Assembly (NCBI GenBank): GCA_964645405.1
Contig: CAZYCA010000019.1
Location: 1 to 64,000, forward strand
DNA: 64,000 bases
Direction: 5' to 3'
From: JAMWDF01 sp964645405
GTDB taxonomy: Bacteria > Ratteibacteria > UBA8468 > B48-G9 > DSTR01
Shown: one piece after another, positions 10,048-18,778 of the stretch
Position numbering within the stretch: the first letter of the stretch is position 1
Layout of the letters: every line of letters starts with the position of its first letter
Position numbers and translations under genes: made by a program
Notes under the pieces: generated by a model
What the model was told of the DNA's origin: nothing
The model's input: the letters and a program-made list of their open reading frames with translations, nothing else
Database searches by the model: none

Positions 10048-10150
10048 TCTGTTCCCTGAGCGGTGTTGCCTTTAAGTAATAAGAACAATCCTACACCAGA
10101 CACTCTTGCAAGGCGCGGGATGAACAAAAACTATGGTTAACGGTGCTGTC

Positions 10151-11188
10151 CTAGATGACGCTGTCTCTGTTTAAAGACTGATTAGTAAACGATTCTATAA
10201 CAGCTACGGCATTTTCTGTTGGTGTTTCTGATTGAAGGTTTTTTGCTGGTCCAAGGATATATCCACCATTTCTGCCCATTTCTTGACATAATTTTTTAAC
10301 TTCAGCCCTAATCTGCTGGGGTGTGCCAAAAGGTATGAGACTTTGGCTCCCTAACCCACCCCAGAAAGTAATTTTACTACCATATTTCTTTTTCAGTTCA
10401 TAAGGATTCATCCCTTTTGCTTCGGGCTGAACGCTTTGCAAGACATCCAAGCCAATTTCTATAATATCCGGCATGATGTCAACTACACTTCCACAGCAAT
10501 GGCTCAAGGTAAATTTACCCGCCTGATGAACTCGTTTGTAAAACTCTGCCAGGTGAGGTTTTAAAAATCTTCTCCATCTGTCAGGACCTAAAATTACTCC
10601 TCTCTGGTCCCCCCAATCATCACTGAACATAATTCCATCCACTGGTAATTTCAAGCACTCTTCAATAAAACTCATTTGTAGTTGGAAAATCCTTCTTACC
10701 AATTCCTCAAAAAAATCCTCTTCGGCAACAGAATATAAAAGCGCATTTTCAAATCCGCAGATTGTCCAGGTACGCTCAAATAGTCCAAACCCAAAATAGC
10801 CCACCAAAAACTTATCCTGATGCTCTTGACAAAGTTTAATCGCTTGGGCTTTTTTTTCCTGGTTAAAAAATTTTTTGACATCCGGGAAGTTATAATTTTC
10901 AAAGGAGGGTTTAGTAAGACCTGGTTTTTCCAAGTGTCTCGGCTTCAGGTCAGTTCGCCACACACTGCCAAAAATATCCCGGACATAAACACTATCTATT
11001 GCCTGGCACTGTTCTGAATCAAAAGGCGCCACTCCCACAATATGGTTAATAATTTTTTGCCTCCAAGCATTTGAACCATAATATTTATCAACCCTTTCGC
11101 CCACGACTTCCTCATATCCGAGGGTATAAGGAATGTAAGGAGTCTCTTTATGAGCCAGTTGAGTCAAAACCAATTCTTTCGGTGTCAT
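10151..11188 (-). CDS. UroD-like methyltransferase-family protein 1
   Basis: The 345-residue protein has the (beta/alpha)8 uroporphyrinogen decarboxylase/MtaA-like pattern: FSDDWGDQRG (about residue 190), GPDRWRRFLKP, LSHCCGSVVD (about 230), TFWGGLGSQ (about 275) and a C-terminal ILGPAKNLQSETP. The family covers uroporphyrinogen decarboxylase and corrinoid or methylthiol:CoM methyltransferases. In Lentisphaerota-like genomes many such paralogs have no assigned substrate, and no heme gene is nearby, so heme synthesis is unlikely. By eye the gene is more AT-rich than its neighbours. It lies between two copies of the IS right end, which suggests it arrived with a mobile element. It resembles the proteins at 20390 and, more distantly, 34075. 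Confidence 0.8.
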   Translation of the reverse strand: MTPKELVLTQLAHKETPYIPYTLGYEEVVGERVDKYYGSNAWRQKIINHIVGVAPFDSEQCQAIDSVYVRDIFGSVWRTDLKPRHLEKPGLTKPSFENYNFPDVKKFFNQEKKAQAIKLCQEHQDKFLVGYFGFGLFERTWTICGFENALLYSVAEEDFFEELVRRIFQLQMSFIEECLKLPVDGIMFSDDWGDQRGVILGPDRWRRFLKPHLAEFYKRVHQAGKFTLSHCCGSVVDIMPDIIEIGLDVLQSVQPEAKGMNPYELKKKYGSKITFWGGLGSQSLIPFGTPQQIRAEVKKLCQEMGRNGGYILGPAKNLQSETPTENAVAVIESFTNQSLNRDSVI

Positions 11189-11312
11189 AAAATATCCGTC
11201 TTCAGTTATCGCTACTCTGATTTAAACAATCGAGTCACTTGTCCACTCGGTGTCTTCTTAGTTCCTTTCTATTTTAATAGAATAATAGGAAAAAACAAAT
11301 TTATAGCAGGTT

Positions 11313-11336
11313 TCTAAAATTATGACATAAGAAATT
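11313..11336 (-). promoter_or_regulatory. Conserved 5'-leader block, copy 1
   Basis: This 24-bp sequence differs at two positions from 49468-49491, and both lie 30-80 nt downstream of a similar promoter on the minus strand. It could be an operator or RNA element shared by the UroD-like gene and the GntR/LacI-type regulator; there is no evidence of what binds it. Confidence 0.4.
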
Positions 11337-11395
11337 TTACAGATATCAATGCCCCCTGCTTTCCACTTTTCAACTTTTTATATTATAACCACAAC

Positions 11396-11425
11396 CTTAT
11401 AATACCCCCCCCAGAAGTTTGTCAA
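11396..11425 (-). promoter_or_regulatory. Promoter of UroD-like gene 1
   Basis: On the minus strand, TTGACA (11425-11420) is followed after 18 bp by TATAAG (11401-11396); the spacer contains a run of eight G. A start about 10 bp further gives a leader of roughly 200 nt, long for this genome. The -35 and first spacer bases match the promoter-like sites at 8615-8643 and 49557-49562. Confidence 0.5.
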
Positions 11426-11440
11426 GAGGCGTGAAAACCA

Positions 11441-11478
11441 TTCCAATATACGACATTCTATCTTTCTAACAACAGTAA
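11441..11478. repeat. Detached copy of the IS right end
   Basis: These 38 bp repeat 9988-10025 with two mismatches and in the same orientation. They include the full 23-bp terminal repeat (11448-11470 identical to 9995-10017) plus flanking bases. No matching left end or transposase follows, so this is a solo end. Together with the intact copy it brackets the UroD-like gene. Confidence 0.75.
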
Positions 11479-11619
11479 TGTGAAAGCCACTGGTGATTTG
11501 CTGTTTATACCGCATCAATCATTTCTTCTCAGGTTAGAAAGACAGGAGTACAGTAGATCTCGTTTTTTATCAAGGATTTATAAACACCCTTCTTTGTGCC
11601 GGTATTTCAGGATTTTACA

Positions 11620-12405
11620 TTAGTTCTGCGGTGGACCAAGTAACTGGTATATCGTTTTCAGTTCCTGATGTGTGAGTGGTCTTTTAAAAATGTAAACTTC
11701 GTCCAGCAGTGTTTCTTCACCGCCAGAAGCACCAATGATTAAACTGCCAAATTCTTTCTCCAGAGGTGGTTGTTTTACGGAACGTACAGCGAAAGTGCCA
11801 GCATCCACTGAGAAAGCCATTTCTGGCCAGTTCCAGACGGCTGCCAGCATCCTCCATTTTTTCTCCTGCCAGTTAGCAGTTCCAAAGTTGAGGCAACTGT
11901 TGCCAGCTGTTGGCGTGTTGATGAGAAAAAGAACACCTTCCTGCCGGGTGAGTTCACCCTTTTCATTATGCCCTGGACCCTGCCGTTCTATGTAAAAACT
12001 GGAGTTGGATGTCATGGCAAAGACAGTGTTAGGTCCGTTATAGTGAGTCCAGGCTACCGGACAAACCCACATGATCATGGTTCCAGAACTACCTATGGGA
12101 AAGTTCAATTTGTTTTCGTAAAAAGCCAGGCCGGTTTGACTGCCGCCAACAGCCAAGGCTAAACCTTTGAATCCAGGGACAAAACGTGGGTTTCCCCTTG
12201 CCTGAAATTTAGACGAGCCGGAAGCCATTTCCGGTTGCATATTTCCGCCATCAAAGGAAAGATGAAAGACAATATCTGCAGATATTTCTCTGAGAATCGG
12301 GTCTTTCACCCAGGGCGAGATATCAGTTTCAGAAAACAAAATACCAGTGAAAAAGAAAATGACAGCCGGTATCTGCCAGAGTATTCCGGGGACAATATTT
12401 TTCAT
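11620..12405 (-). CDS. Secreted LamG/concanavalin-like domain protein
   Basis: The 261-residue protein has an N-terminal signal sequence (about residues 1-25) and then one LamG-like jelly-roll domain (about 45-255). Hallmarks are VFHLSFDGG at the start, GLALAVGG, a TMIMWVCP strand and the closing DEVYIFKRPLTHQEL, typical of Laminin_G_3 domains in PVC bacteria. Such domains bind carbohydrate or mediate surface contacts. It is divergently transcribed from the CBM9/GH123-like gene at 12472 with only 66 bp between them, suggesting shared control. A GGGG-type ribosome site precedes the ATG. Confidence 0.75.
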   Translation of the reverse strand: MKNIVPGILWQIPAVIFFFTGILFSETDISPWVKDPILREISADIVFHLSFDGGNMQPEMASGSSKFQARGNPRFVPGFKGLALAVGGSQTGLAFYENKLNFPIGSSGTMIMWVCPVAWTHYNGPNTVFAMTSNSSFYIERQGPGHNEKGELTRQEGVLFLINTPTAGNSCLNFGTANWQEKKWRMLAAVWNWPEMAFSVDAGTFAVRSVKQPPLEKEFGSLIIGASGGEETLLDEVYIFKRPLTHQELKTIYQLLGPPQN

Positions 12406-12411
12406 TTAAAT

Positions 12412-12440
12412 TTCACCCCTTTACCTTAAAAGTTTATAAT
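12412..12440 (+). promoter_or_regulatory. Promoter of the 12472 gene
   Basis: TTCACC (12412-12417), a 17-bp spacer and a consensus TATAAT (12435-12440) lie upstream of a good ribosome site (AAGGAGGA) before the ATG at 12472. The region also overlaps the start of the divergent LamG gene. Confidence 0.5.
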
Positions 12441-12471
12441 TATTCTCAGTTATGGTCAAAAGGAGGAAGAC

Positions 12472-15400
12472 ATGGTGAGAAAAATTTGTACGCCTGCGGT
12501 GATATTATACCTGTGTTTCTCAGGATTAGGGCAGGCAAACATAAGTTTTCCTTACCTTAAAGTTCCCAGGATAAGTAAACCACCGGTGATTGACGGCAGG
12601 ATAGAACCTGGTGAATGGGCAGAAGCTTCCAGTATAACCGGTGTAGCGACCTGGTGTGCTGAAGGTTCTCCCGGTCAACCACCAACCATGGTACCGGAAA
12701 TCCAGCAGGTACGCTGGTATCTGGCTTACGATGCTGATCATCTTTACCTGGCTATGGATTCACCTCATCCTGAAGGTTCAGTTTTAACAGCCAACATTAA
12801 AAAGAACGATGAAGGATACTTAATTCTCTGGGATGACCATACGGAAATTCAGCTGTCTCCCAGCGGTCGCAAGTTTCCTGATGGTTTTTATAAGATTATG
12901 GTTAACCCGCGTGGTTATTTTTCTGACCAGTGGTGGTTCAGTGGTACTCCCGGGTCTGAGGATAGATGGCAATCAGCTGCTAAAGTCAAATCAAATGTAA
13001 CTGCTACCAACTGGCAGCTGGAACTGGCAATTCCATTCAGGAGTATGAATATGCCAGAAAATCCTGATGGTTACAAAATTGTTGGCAACCTGGTACGAAC
13101 TGATTTCTGTGGCGGGATTTATTTTGCTGGCTGGACCGGGGGTTCCTGGATGGACTGGGAACACTTTCCTGAAATGGAACTTTCCCCGGACGTTGCTTCC
13201 TTTCACCTGGAAAAAGTTGGAGACCTTCCTTCTGGTAAACTGGACAGTATAATTACGCTCAGCACCAGAAGGAAAGAGACTGTAGATGTTACACTCAGGA
13301 TAGTAAATGCTGAGGGAAAGGAAATTTACCGCCAGGCGCAAACAGCTGTTTTATCACCAAAGCAGCCAGTCACTCTAAGGTTTAACCAGGAAAATCTTGC
13401 GCTTTCTCCGGAGAAGGATGAACGGGGAAACTATCTTCAGAATCATTTTGAGATGGTAGCTATCAGCCGGGAAGACCAGGCAGAAAAAAAGCCAGCTGCA
13501 GTTATTTATCAGGCAAGAATACCAGTCATTCGTATGACAGAACGTTACTGGAACCAGTTTATTAAGCCCTGGCAGGAAAGGAGAGAGACTGCCGGGGACT
13601 ATGCTTTCCACATTGCCCATTATCCGTATCTTTCTAAGTTTGAAACCTGGATTGACCTGGATTTGTTTGGTGTTCCTAAAGAAATTAAGGCAGCCCAACG
13701 GTTTCAGGTAAAAATTTTAAATGAAAGTAAAAAGGTTCTGGCCAGGTTGGAGGGGCAAATAGGAAAGGATTTATCAGGGCACGCTCTGGAAAAAATTCCG
13801 GAACTGGCTCCTGGTAGCTACCAGGCAGTTTTACAGCTTTTTGATTGGAAAGGGAAGGTTGTAGCGGAAAAGACAGTGGAGTTTGTCCGGGAAAAATGGG
13901 CATGGGAGCATAACCAGATAGGGAAAGAAGATATTGTTATCCCGCCCTTCATTCCACTGGAAACAAAGGAAAATACTGTCAGCTGCTGGAACCGCAAATA
14001 CGTAATTGGAAAACATGGGCTGCCGGAAAAAATACTTATTGGTGGAGGGGCAAAAAATCCTGGTGCCGGTCCAGACCTTCTGGGTAACAATCCCTTATCA
14101 GTCTGGCTGGAAGCCGAAGGGGAAAGGTATCGACTGTCAGGGGAAGAATTGAAGTTGATAGAGACAAGACCAACAACGGCTAAATTCCTGGCTCATGGAA
14201 GTCTTGGTCCGCTGAAAATTCTAACAGAAGTTACTGTGGAATATGATGGGTGGTATCTGGTAAAAGTAGCTTTTATTCCGGAGAAACCTGTCCCGGTTAA
14301 AGAACTGGCAATGAACTGGACCGTGCCTGATGCTGATACCCTGGTGGTTATGCGAGGGGATACAGTGGAGCAGGGTTATTTTGGTGCCTTTCCTGCCGGC
14401 GAAGGAGTGGTCTGGGAAAGTAGCAACCTTAACGCAGCACCAAGACTTCTTGGCACCTGGGCACCAGCCTGTTTTATTGGTACCGGAGACAGCGGTCTGT
14501 GGTATTTCGGGGAATCAGATGAAGGCTGGATGCTTGATGACACTAAGTCAGCTATCCTGGCAGAGAGAATCAACGGTAAACCTTCTTTGAGGTTCCGGTT
14601 TATCAATCACGAGGTAAACTTAGAAAAGCCAAGAGAGATCGTCTTTGCTCTTCAGGCTATTCCGGAAAAGCCGCTGCCGGAGAAATGGAGACGTACAGCC
14701 TGGGGTATGCCTGGCGGGCTGGAGTATGTGCATGATACCCGCGGCTACCGGATGTATGGAGCCAGTGTGGATGGTTTTGAACTTTATGCGGAAGAAGATT
14801 ACATCAGGTTGAGGGATACCTATCTGGGTGTGATTGCTCCGCCCAGCCAATCACATGGTTGCCGTCCTTTTTTGAAGCCCCAGAGACCACTGGTTCTTTA
14901 TGGTAGTAGCCGGATGACTGGAATTTCCCGGGAGTTTAAAACATTTGCCGGTGAATGGCTGGGCAGGACAAATTATCGAGGTCTGTTAAAGCCGGACAAC
15001 TCGTTCAAGGGAAAGGCAAGTGATGCTGGTATCATCTGGCAGAGTGAGGATGATGTTTCCCCCTATGAGGTTTACCATACCAGCAGTTTCCTTGATTACC
15101 ACCTCTGGTACCACAAAAATCTGGCAGAGAAAATTTTCCTCAATGGCACCTGGTGGGATAATGCTTCTATTGACTATGGTGGACCAGAAGCACTCGGTTT
15201 GTCCTACCGGCGGGAAGACGGGCAACTACAGGGAAAATCAACCCTTTTTGCCTGGCGGGAGCAGACTAAAAGATTGAATGTTATGCACTGGAAACTTGGT
15301 CGTCCACCTCTTTATATCTCCAACATGCATCCGCTTTGTTCTTTTACGCAGATTGGCTGGCACATTGAAAACAGTTTTCACCGGTTCCAGGGAAACAACT

Positions 15401-15990
15401 ATGTAGAAAAATTAGGACAGAGTACTGGTGTGGATGTTTTCCGGGCTCTGGTGAAAAGTAAACAGGGCATCATCAGCCGGTTTGCCTATGGAGGCAGGGT
15501 AGGGTGGGCTTTAAGTCTTCTTCATGACATCGGTAACTGTTCACCCCCTGTGTGGCGGGCTGATGAGTATCCGGCTTACAAAAAGATTATGGATGTGTTA
15601 GAAGAGAATGTATCTTTCTTTTCCGGAGACCCTCTTTTTATTCCCTACTGGAGAAACAAAGCTGTAACTTTCTCCAGTCCGGATGTCTGGGCTTCTGTTT
15701 ATGTGCACCGGCAGTTAGGACCGTGGGAAGAAGGTGCTAACCCACCAAAACCGCAGAAGGCAGTGATAATTGTTTTCAATGGCGGCGAGGAAAGGGTGGT
15801 GGAAGGTTTTAAGGTTGACCCCAAAGCCCTTGGTTTGACGAAAATTTTTAGGATTACTGATGGTGAAACTGGTATTGCTCTACCCCTGGTTTATACTAAA
15901 GAGACAGGTTACCAGTTTGGTGAACTTTACCAGAGACCATTTACCTTAAAAATGAAGCGGCACGATTTCCGGGTTCTGGTGGTAGAGTGA
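12472..15990 (+). CDS. Secreted CBM9-like plus GH123-like glycosidase, paralog 2
   Basis: The 1172-residue protein has a signal peptide (about residues 1-23) and a CBM9-like domain (about 30-250, opening KPPVIDGRIEPGEWAEA). A beta-rich linker precedes the paralog-type C-terminal half (about 500-1172). Shared marks are WEHNQIG, PPFIPLE, EKPLPEKW (about residue 732), TWWDNA (about 894, the probable active-site strand) and the final HDFRVLVVE. It overlaps the following sulfatase gene by four bases (GTGA), so the two are translationally coupled. This suggests a sulfated glycan substrate. Family assignment to GH123/DUF6067-like is from memory and moderately sure. Confidence 0.65.
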   Translation: MVRKICTPAVILYLCFSGLGQANISFPYLKVPRISKPPVIDGRIEPGEWAEASSITGVATWCAEGSPGQPPTMVPEIQQVRWYLAYDADHLYLAMDSPHPEGSVLTANIKKNDEGYLILWDDHTEIQLSPSGRKFPDGFYKIMVNPRGYFSDQWWFSGTPGSEDRWQSAAKVKSNVTATNWQLELAIPFRSMNMPENPDGYKIVGNLVRTDFCGGIYFAGWTGGSWMDWEHFPEMELSPDVASFHLEKVGDLPSGKLDSIITLSTRRKETVDVTLRIVNAEGKEIYRQAQTAVLSPKQPVTLRFNQENLALSPEKDERGNYLQNHFEMVAISREDQAEKKPAAVIYQARIPVIRMTERYWNQFIKPWQERRETAGDYAFHIAHYPYLSKFETWIDLDLFGVPKEIKAAQRFQVKILNESKKVLARLEGQIGKDLSGHALEKIPELAPGSYQAVLQLFDWKGKVVAEKTVEFVREKWAWEHNQIGKEDIVIPPFIPLETKENTVSCWNRKYVIGKHGLPEKILIGGGAKNPGAGPDLLGNNPLSVWLEAEGERYRLSGEELKLIETRPTTAKFLAHGSLGPLKILTEVTVEYDGWYLVKVAFIPEKPVPVKELAMNWTVPDADTLVVMRGDTVEQGYFGAFPAGEGVVWESSNLNAAPRLLGTWAPACFIGTGDSGLWYFGESDEGWMLDDTKSAILAERINGKPSLRFRFINHEVNLEKPREIVFALQAIPEKPLPEKWRRTAWGMPGGLEYVHDTRGYRMYGASVDGFELYAEEDYIRLRDTYLGVIAPPSQSHGCRPFLKPQRPLVLYGSSRMTGISREFKTFAGEWLGRTNYRGLLKPDNSFKGKASDAGIIWQSEDDVSPYEVYHTSSFLDYHLWYHKNLAEKIFLNGTWWDNASIDYGGPEALGLSYRREDGQLQGKSTLFAWREQTKRLNVMHWKLGRPPLYISNMHPLCSFTQIGWHIENSFHRFQGNNYVEKLGQSTGVDVFRALVKSKQGIISRFAYGGRVGWALSLLHDIGNCSPPVWRADEYPAYKKIMDVLEENVSFFSGDPLFIPYWRNKAVTFSSPDVWASVYVHRQLGPWEEGANPPKPQKAVIIVFNGGEERVVEGFKVDPKALGLTKIFRITDGETGIALPLVYTKETGYQFGELYQRPFTLKMKRHDFRVLVVE

Positions 15991-17582
15991 AAATGCAATT
16001 TGTAGATAGAAAAAGGCGCAAGTATCCTTTCTCTTCACGAGAAGGCAAAAGACCGGATATCTTTGTTTTTACCGTGGATATGATTCCGCCTGAGTTTTAC
16101 CAGTCAAATCCCGTTCTGTGTTATCTTAACCTGCCGACCTGGCAGAGCTTACAAAAACAGGCAACTAATTTCACTAATGCTTTCTCTGTTTCTCCTTTAT
16201 GCAGTGGCAGCCGGGCAGCTCTTTTTACCGGTCGTTACCCCTACATTCTGGTGAATGAAGAAAGAAGTCATGATGGTACCCGGACGCAACTTAGAAGTGA
16301 AGATGTTGTCTATCCTGAATACCTGAAAGCTTCTGGATATCTCTGCGGACATGTAGGTAAAAGCCATATCGGTACAGAATCCTTTCTGAGAAGTTTTGGA
16401 GAAAACTGTGCTCCGTGGAACCGCTGGGCACCTCCTATCTGGGATGACAGTGATTATCATAGCTACCTGAGGCAGCTAAAAGTAGAGTTACCAACCTGGA
16501 AGAAAGTTATCCAGGGGCTAAAGCCAGACAGGAAGAGAAAGGGTAATTCATACGGGGGCTGGATTCAGCAGAAAAATGGAAAGGTCTTCCCGGTAGAGGC
16601 AACCTATTGCCACTACCTGGTAAACCGCGGTCTTCATCTTCTCAGGACAATGCTGGAGAGAAGAAAAGCAGGGCAACCGGTTTACCTGCAGATAGACCTG
16701 TTTGAACCACACCAGCCTTTTTTTATTCCCGGTGGGCTGGAGAAAAGAGAAGAATTCTTACGGAAGCAGCTGTGTCTGCCTGAAAGTTATGAAAAATGGG
16801 TAAAGAATGGCTACCTCTGGCACGAACCGCAGCCAAAAATTTATCAGACTTATCGTGCCAACTGGGGTCTTTACGACCGGAAGACAGCTTTTGATTACCT
16901 GGTGGCTAACATACTGCAGATGGAAGTGGTTGACTGTGCCTTAACACGGTTTGTGGAAGGGTTGAAAAAGTATGGCCTTTTCCAGGATGCTGTTTTTCTG
17001 TTGACTGCTGACCACGGTGAGATGAATTTAGAGCAGGGATTGATTGACAAGGGTGTTTACGGGCATCCCAAAGTAGCCAGGGTACCACTTCTTATTAAAT
17101 TACCGGGACAAAATACAGCAAAAGTAGTGGATGTACCTGTTTGTCTTCTGGATGTGGCACCTACGATTTTAAGCTTGGCCAGGATAAAGGTGGCAGACTG
17201 GCTGGACGGTGAAAATCTTCTTCCTGCCCTTAAGGGTTCTTCCTGGAAACGAAAACAACCATTCCTTTTTGAGTCCTTCTGGCATGTTGCTCCTAACCCG
17301 GCAGTAGCCATTCATTACTACGAGGGGAAAGGAAAACATTACCGGTATGTTTACAATCTCTGCTCGGAAATTGAAGAGCTTTACGATTTGAATGATACCC
17401 ATTATAAAAACCTTATTCTGGAACCAGGATTAACCAGTCTGGTAAAGGAAATACGTAATCAGCTTTTTGAGTTTCTCAACGATGACATTCGCTGGCGCTG
17501 TTACCGGGATGCTTTCCGTCTGGACCATTATGCGGATATTTCAGATGAAAGTTCCGATACCCAGATGTTCGTCCCGGAATGA
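15987..17582 (+). CDS. Sulfatase with atypical C-S-G-S-R active-site motif
   Basis: The 531-residue protein fits the type I sulfatase/alkaline phosphatase fold: an N-terminal metal-binding Asp (FVFTVDM), an active-site strand ending RAALFTGRYP, the C-terminal LLTADHGE, and a late GHPKVARVPLL segment. The formylglycine site normally reads C/S-x-P-x-R; here it is C72-S-G-S-R, with the proline replaced by glycine. The usual DD pair near the N-terminus is a single D. The catalytic Cys and Arg are kept, so activity is possible but maturation may be altered. No signal peptide is visible. The GTG start overlaps the previous stop; an ATG two codons later is an alternative. Confidence 0.75.
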   Translation: MKMQFVDRKRRKYPFSSREGKRPDIFVFTVDMIPPEFYQSNPVLCYLNLPTWQSLQKQATNFTNAFSVSPLCSGSRAALFTGRYPYILVNEERSHDGTRTQLRSEDVVYPEYLKASGYLCGHVGKSHIGTESFLRSFGENCAPWNRWAPPIWDDSDYHSYLRQLKVELPTWKKVIQGLKPDRKRKGNSYGGWIQQKNGKVFPVEATYCHYLVNRGLHLLRTMLERRKAGQPVYLQIDLFEPHQPFFIPGGLEKREEFLRKQLCLPESYEKWVKNGYLWHEPQPKIYQTYRANWGLYDRKTAFDYLVANILQMEVVDCALTRFVEGLKKYGLFQDAVFLLTADHGEMNLEQGLIDKGVYGHPKVARVPLLIKLPGQNTAKVVDVPVCLLDVAPTILSLARIKVADWLDGENLLPALKGSSWKRKQPFLFESFWHVAPNPAVAIHYYEGKGKHYRYVYNLCSEIEELYDLNDTHYKNLILEPGLTSLVKEIRNQLFEFLNDDIRWRCYRDAFRLDHYADISDESSDTQMFVPE

Positions 17583-17596
17583 AACGGACATTCTTT

Positions 17597-18763
17597 TCAG
17601 GACCGGTGCACATACATATCCCAGTCTTCAATATTCACCGGTAAAGGATGTTCCAGTCTGATAGAATCCATTGCTCTCAGACACAGGTATGTGGCTCTCA
17701 TACCTGCAATTTCATCTACAGGAGAAGCCTGATTATGGATAATAGCCTCAGCGAAAGAAGTAAGTAACTGGAAATGTCCTTTGTCCGGGAAAACATAACG
17801 AAACTGGCCTGTTTGTTCGTATTCTCTTCCCATAGCATCAATCTTCTGCAAATAGCCGCTCAGTCCACCTTCCTTACCAATATCAGGGTAATAATCAAAC
17901 TGCAGCGGAAACTTTTTTATTTCTCTCTGTCCGCAGCCAAAGTACTGGTTTTCTACAAAACATTCACTGCGGTAAATTTTTCCGTGGTCCTGGATTTCAA
18001 TCAGTTCCTTGGGATATTCAAAGGTTCCACAGGCGCTGAAGATAAGACATGCCAGGGAACCGCTCTCCATTCTTAAGTTGATGATATAGTTAAGCCTGGT
18101 GCTGCCCATAGCCTGGACTTCCAGTGGCCTTTCTTCTATCAACCAGGGGATTAAATCAAGCCAGTGGCAGCCCTCACCAATAATCTGACCACCACCTTCC
18201 TGCCAGTCAATATGGACACCTCCATAGGTTAAACTTTCATCATTGATACGAATAAGAATAATCGCCTGGTCTTCTTCAGGCCAGCGCCTTCTACTCTTTT
18301 CCTGCAGGTACACTCTTGGTTTCCCCGATGGTCTGCGGCGATGACTTAAAAAGGTTTTCTTCAAATCAACCATGGCCGGACTGAAACGGCGGTTATAGTC
18401 CACACAAAGTTTCACACCTTTTTCCTGGACCAGTCTGATAACCTGGTAGGCTTCAGGTAGAGTCATGGTCATGGGTTTTTCACAGAGAAGGTGTTTGCCA
18501 GCCTTCAATGTTTCCTGAATGAAAAACTGGTGCATCTGGTGTGGCACACTGAGAATAACCATGTCCACGCCAGGATCAGACAGAAGGTCACGGTAGTCAG
18601 AGGAAATTTTTTTCGCACCAAAATTTTCTGCTGCCTTTCTTCCAGCCTGACTACGGGAGGAGCAGTAATAAAGTTCAATGTTTTCCGCCTTTAAACAATT
18701 GGGCAGATGCTGTGCCTGAGCAAATTTCCCGCACCCGATGATTCCAACTCTTATCTTTTCCAT
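17597..18763 (-). CDS. Gfo/Idh/MocA family oxidoreductase
   Basis: The 388-residue protein has a Rossmann NAD(P)-binding motif GIIGCGKFA at residues 7-15 and the family's EKP at 95-97. A C-terminal alpha/beta domain contains YGGVHIDWQEGGGQIIGEGCHWLDL around residues 180-205, where a catalytic His is expected. These enzymes oxidise or reduce sugars, inositols and derivatives. It follows proS by 15 bp on the same strand, so the two probably share a transcript although their roles are unrelated. Ribosome site AAGGAA. The convergent sulfatase ends 14 bp away. Confidence 0.85.
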   Translation of the reverse strand: MEKIRVGIIGCGKFAQAQHLPNCLKAENIELYYCSSRSQAGRKAAENFGAKKISSDYRDLLSDPGVDMVILSVPHQMHQFFIQETLKAGKHLLCEKPMTMTLPEAYQVIRLVQEKGVKLCVDYNRRFSPAMVDLKKTFLSHRRRPSGKPRVYLQEKSRRRWPEEDQAIILIRINDESLTYGGVHIDWQEGGGQIIGEGCHWLDLIPWLIEERPLEVQAMGSTRLNYIINLRMESGSLACLIFSACGTFEYPKELIEIQDHGKIYRSECFVENQYFGCGQREIKKFPLQFDYYPDIGKEGGLSGYLQKIDAMGREYEQTGQFRYVFPDKGHFQLLTSFAEAIIHNQASPVDEIAGMRATYLCLRAMDSIRLEHPLPVNIEDWDMYVHRS

Positions 18764-18778
18764 AGTTAATTCCTTTTA

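Larger units (their letters stand above)
11189..11619. other. Intergenic region with promoter, shared leader block and detached IS end
   Basis: These 431 bp contain no gene. From the UroD-like gene outward they hold a leader with a 24-bp block shared with the region upstream of the GntR-type gene, a promoter, and an extra IS right end. An inverted copy of TCTTTCTAAC/GTTAGAAAGA (11461-11470, 11533-11542) is also present. No ORF or RNA gene was seen in 11545-11619. Confidence 0.6.

Noticed and set aside
10151..11188. hemE (uroporphyrinogen decarboxylase of heme synthesis)
   Set aside because: The family has many non-heme members, three paralogs occur here in sugar-type contexts, and no heme gene is adjacent.
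11220..11250. CGAGT/ACTCG inverted repeat as an operator
   Set aside because: Only a 5-bp stem, expected often by chance, and no second copy was seen.
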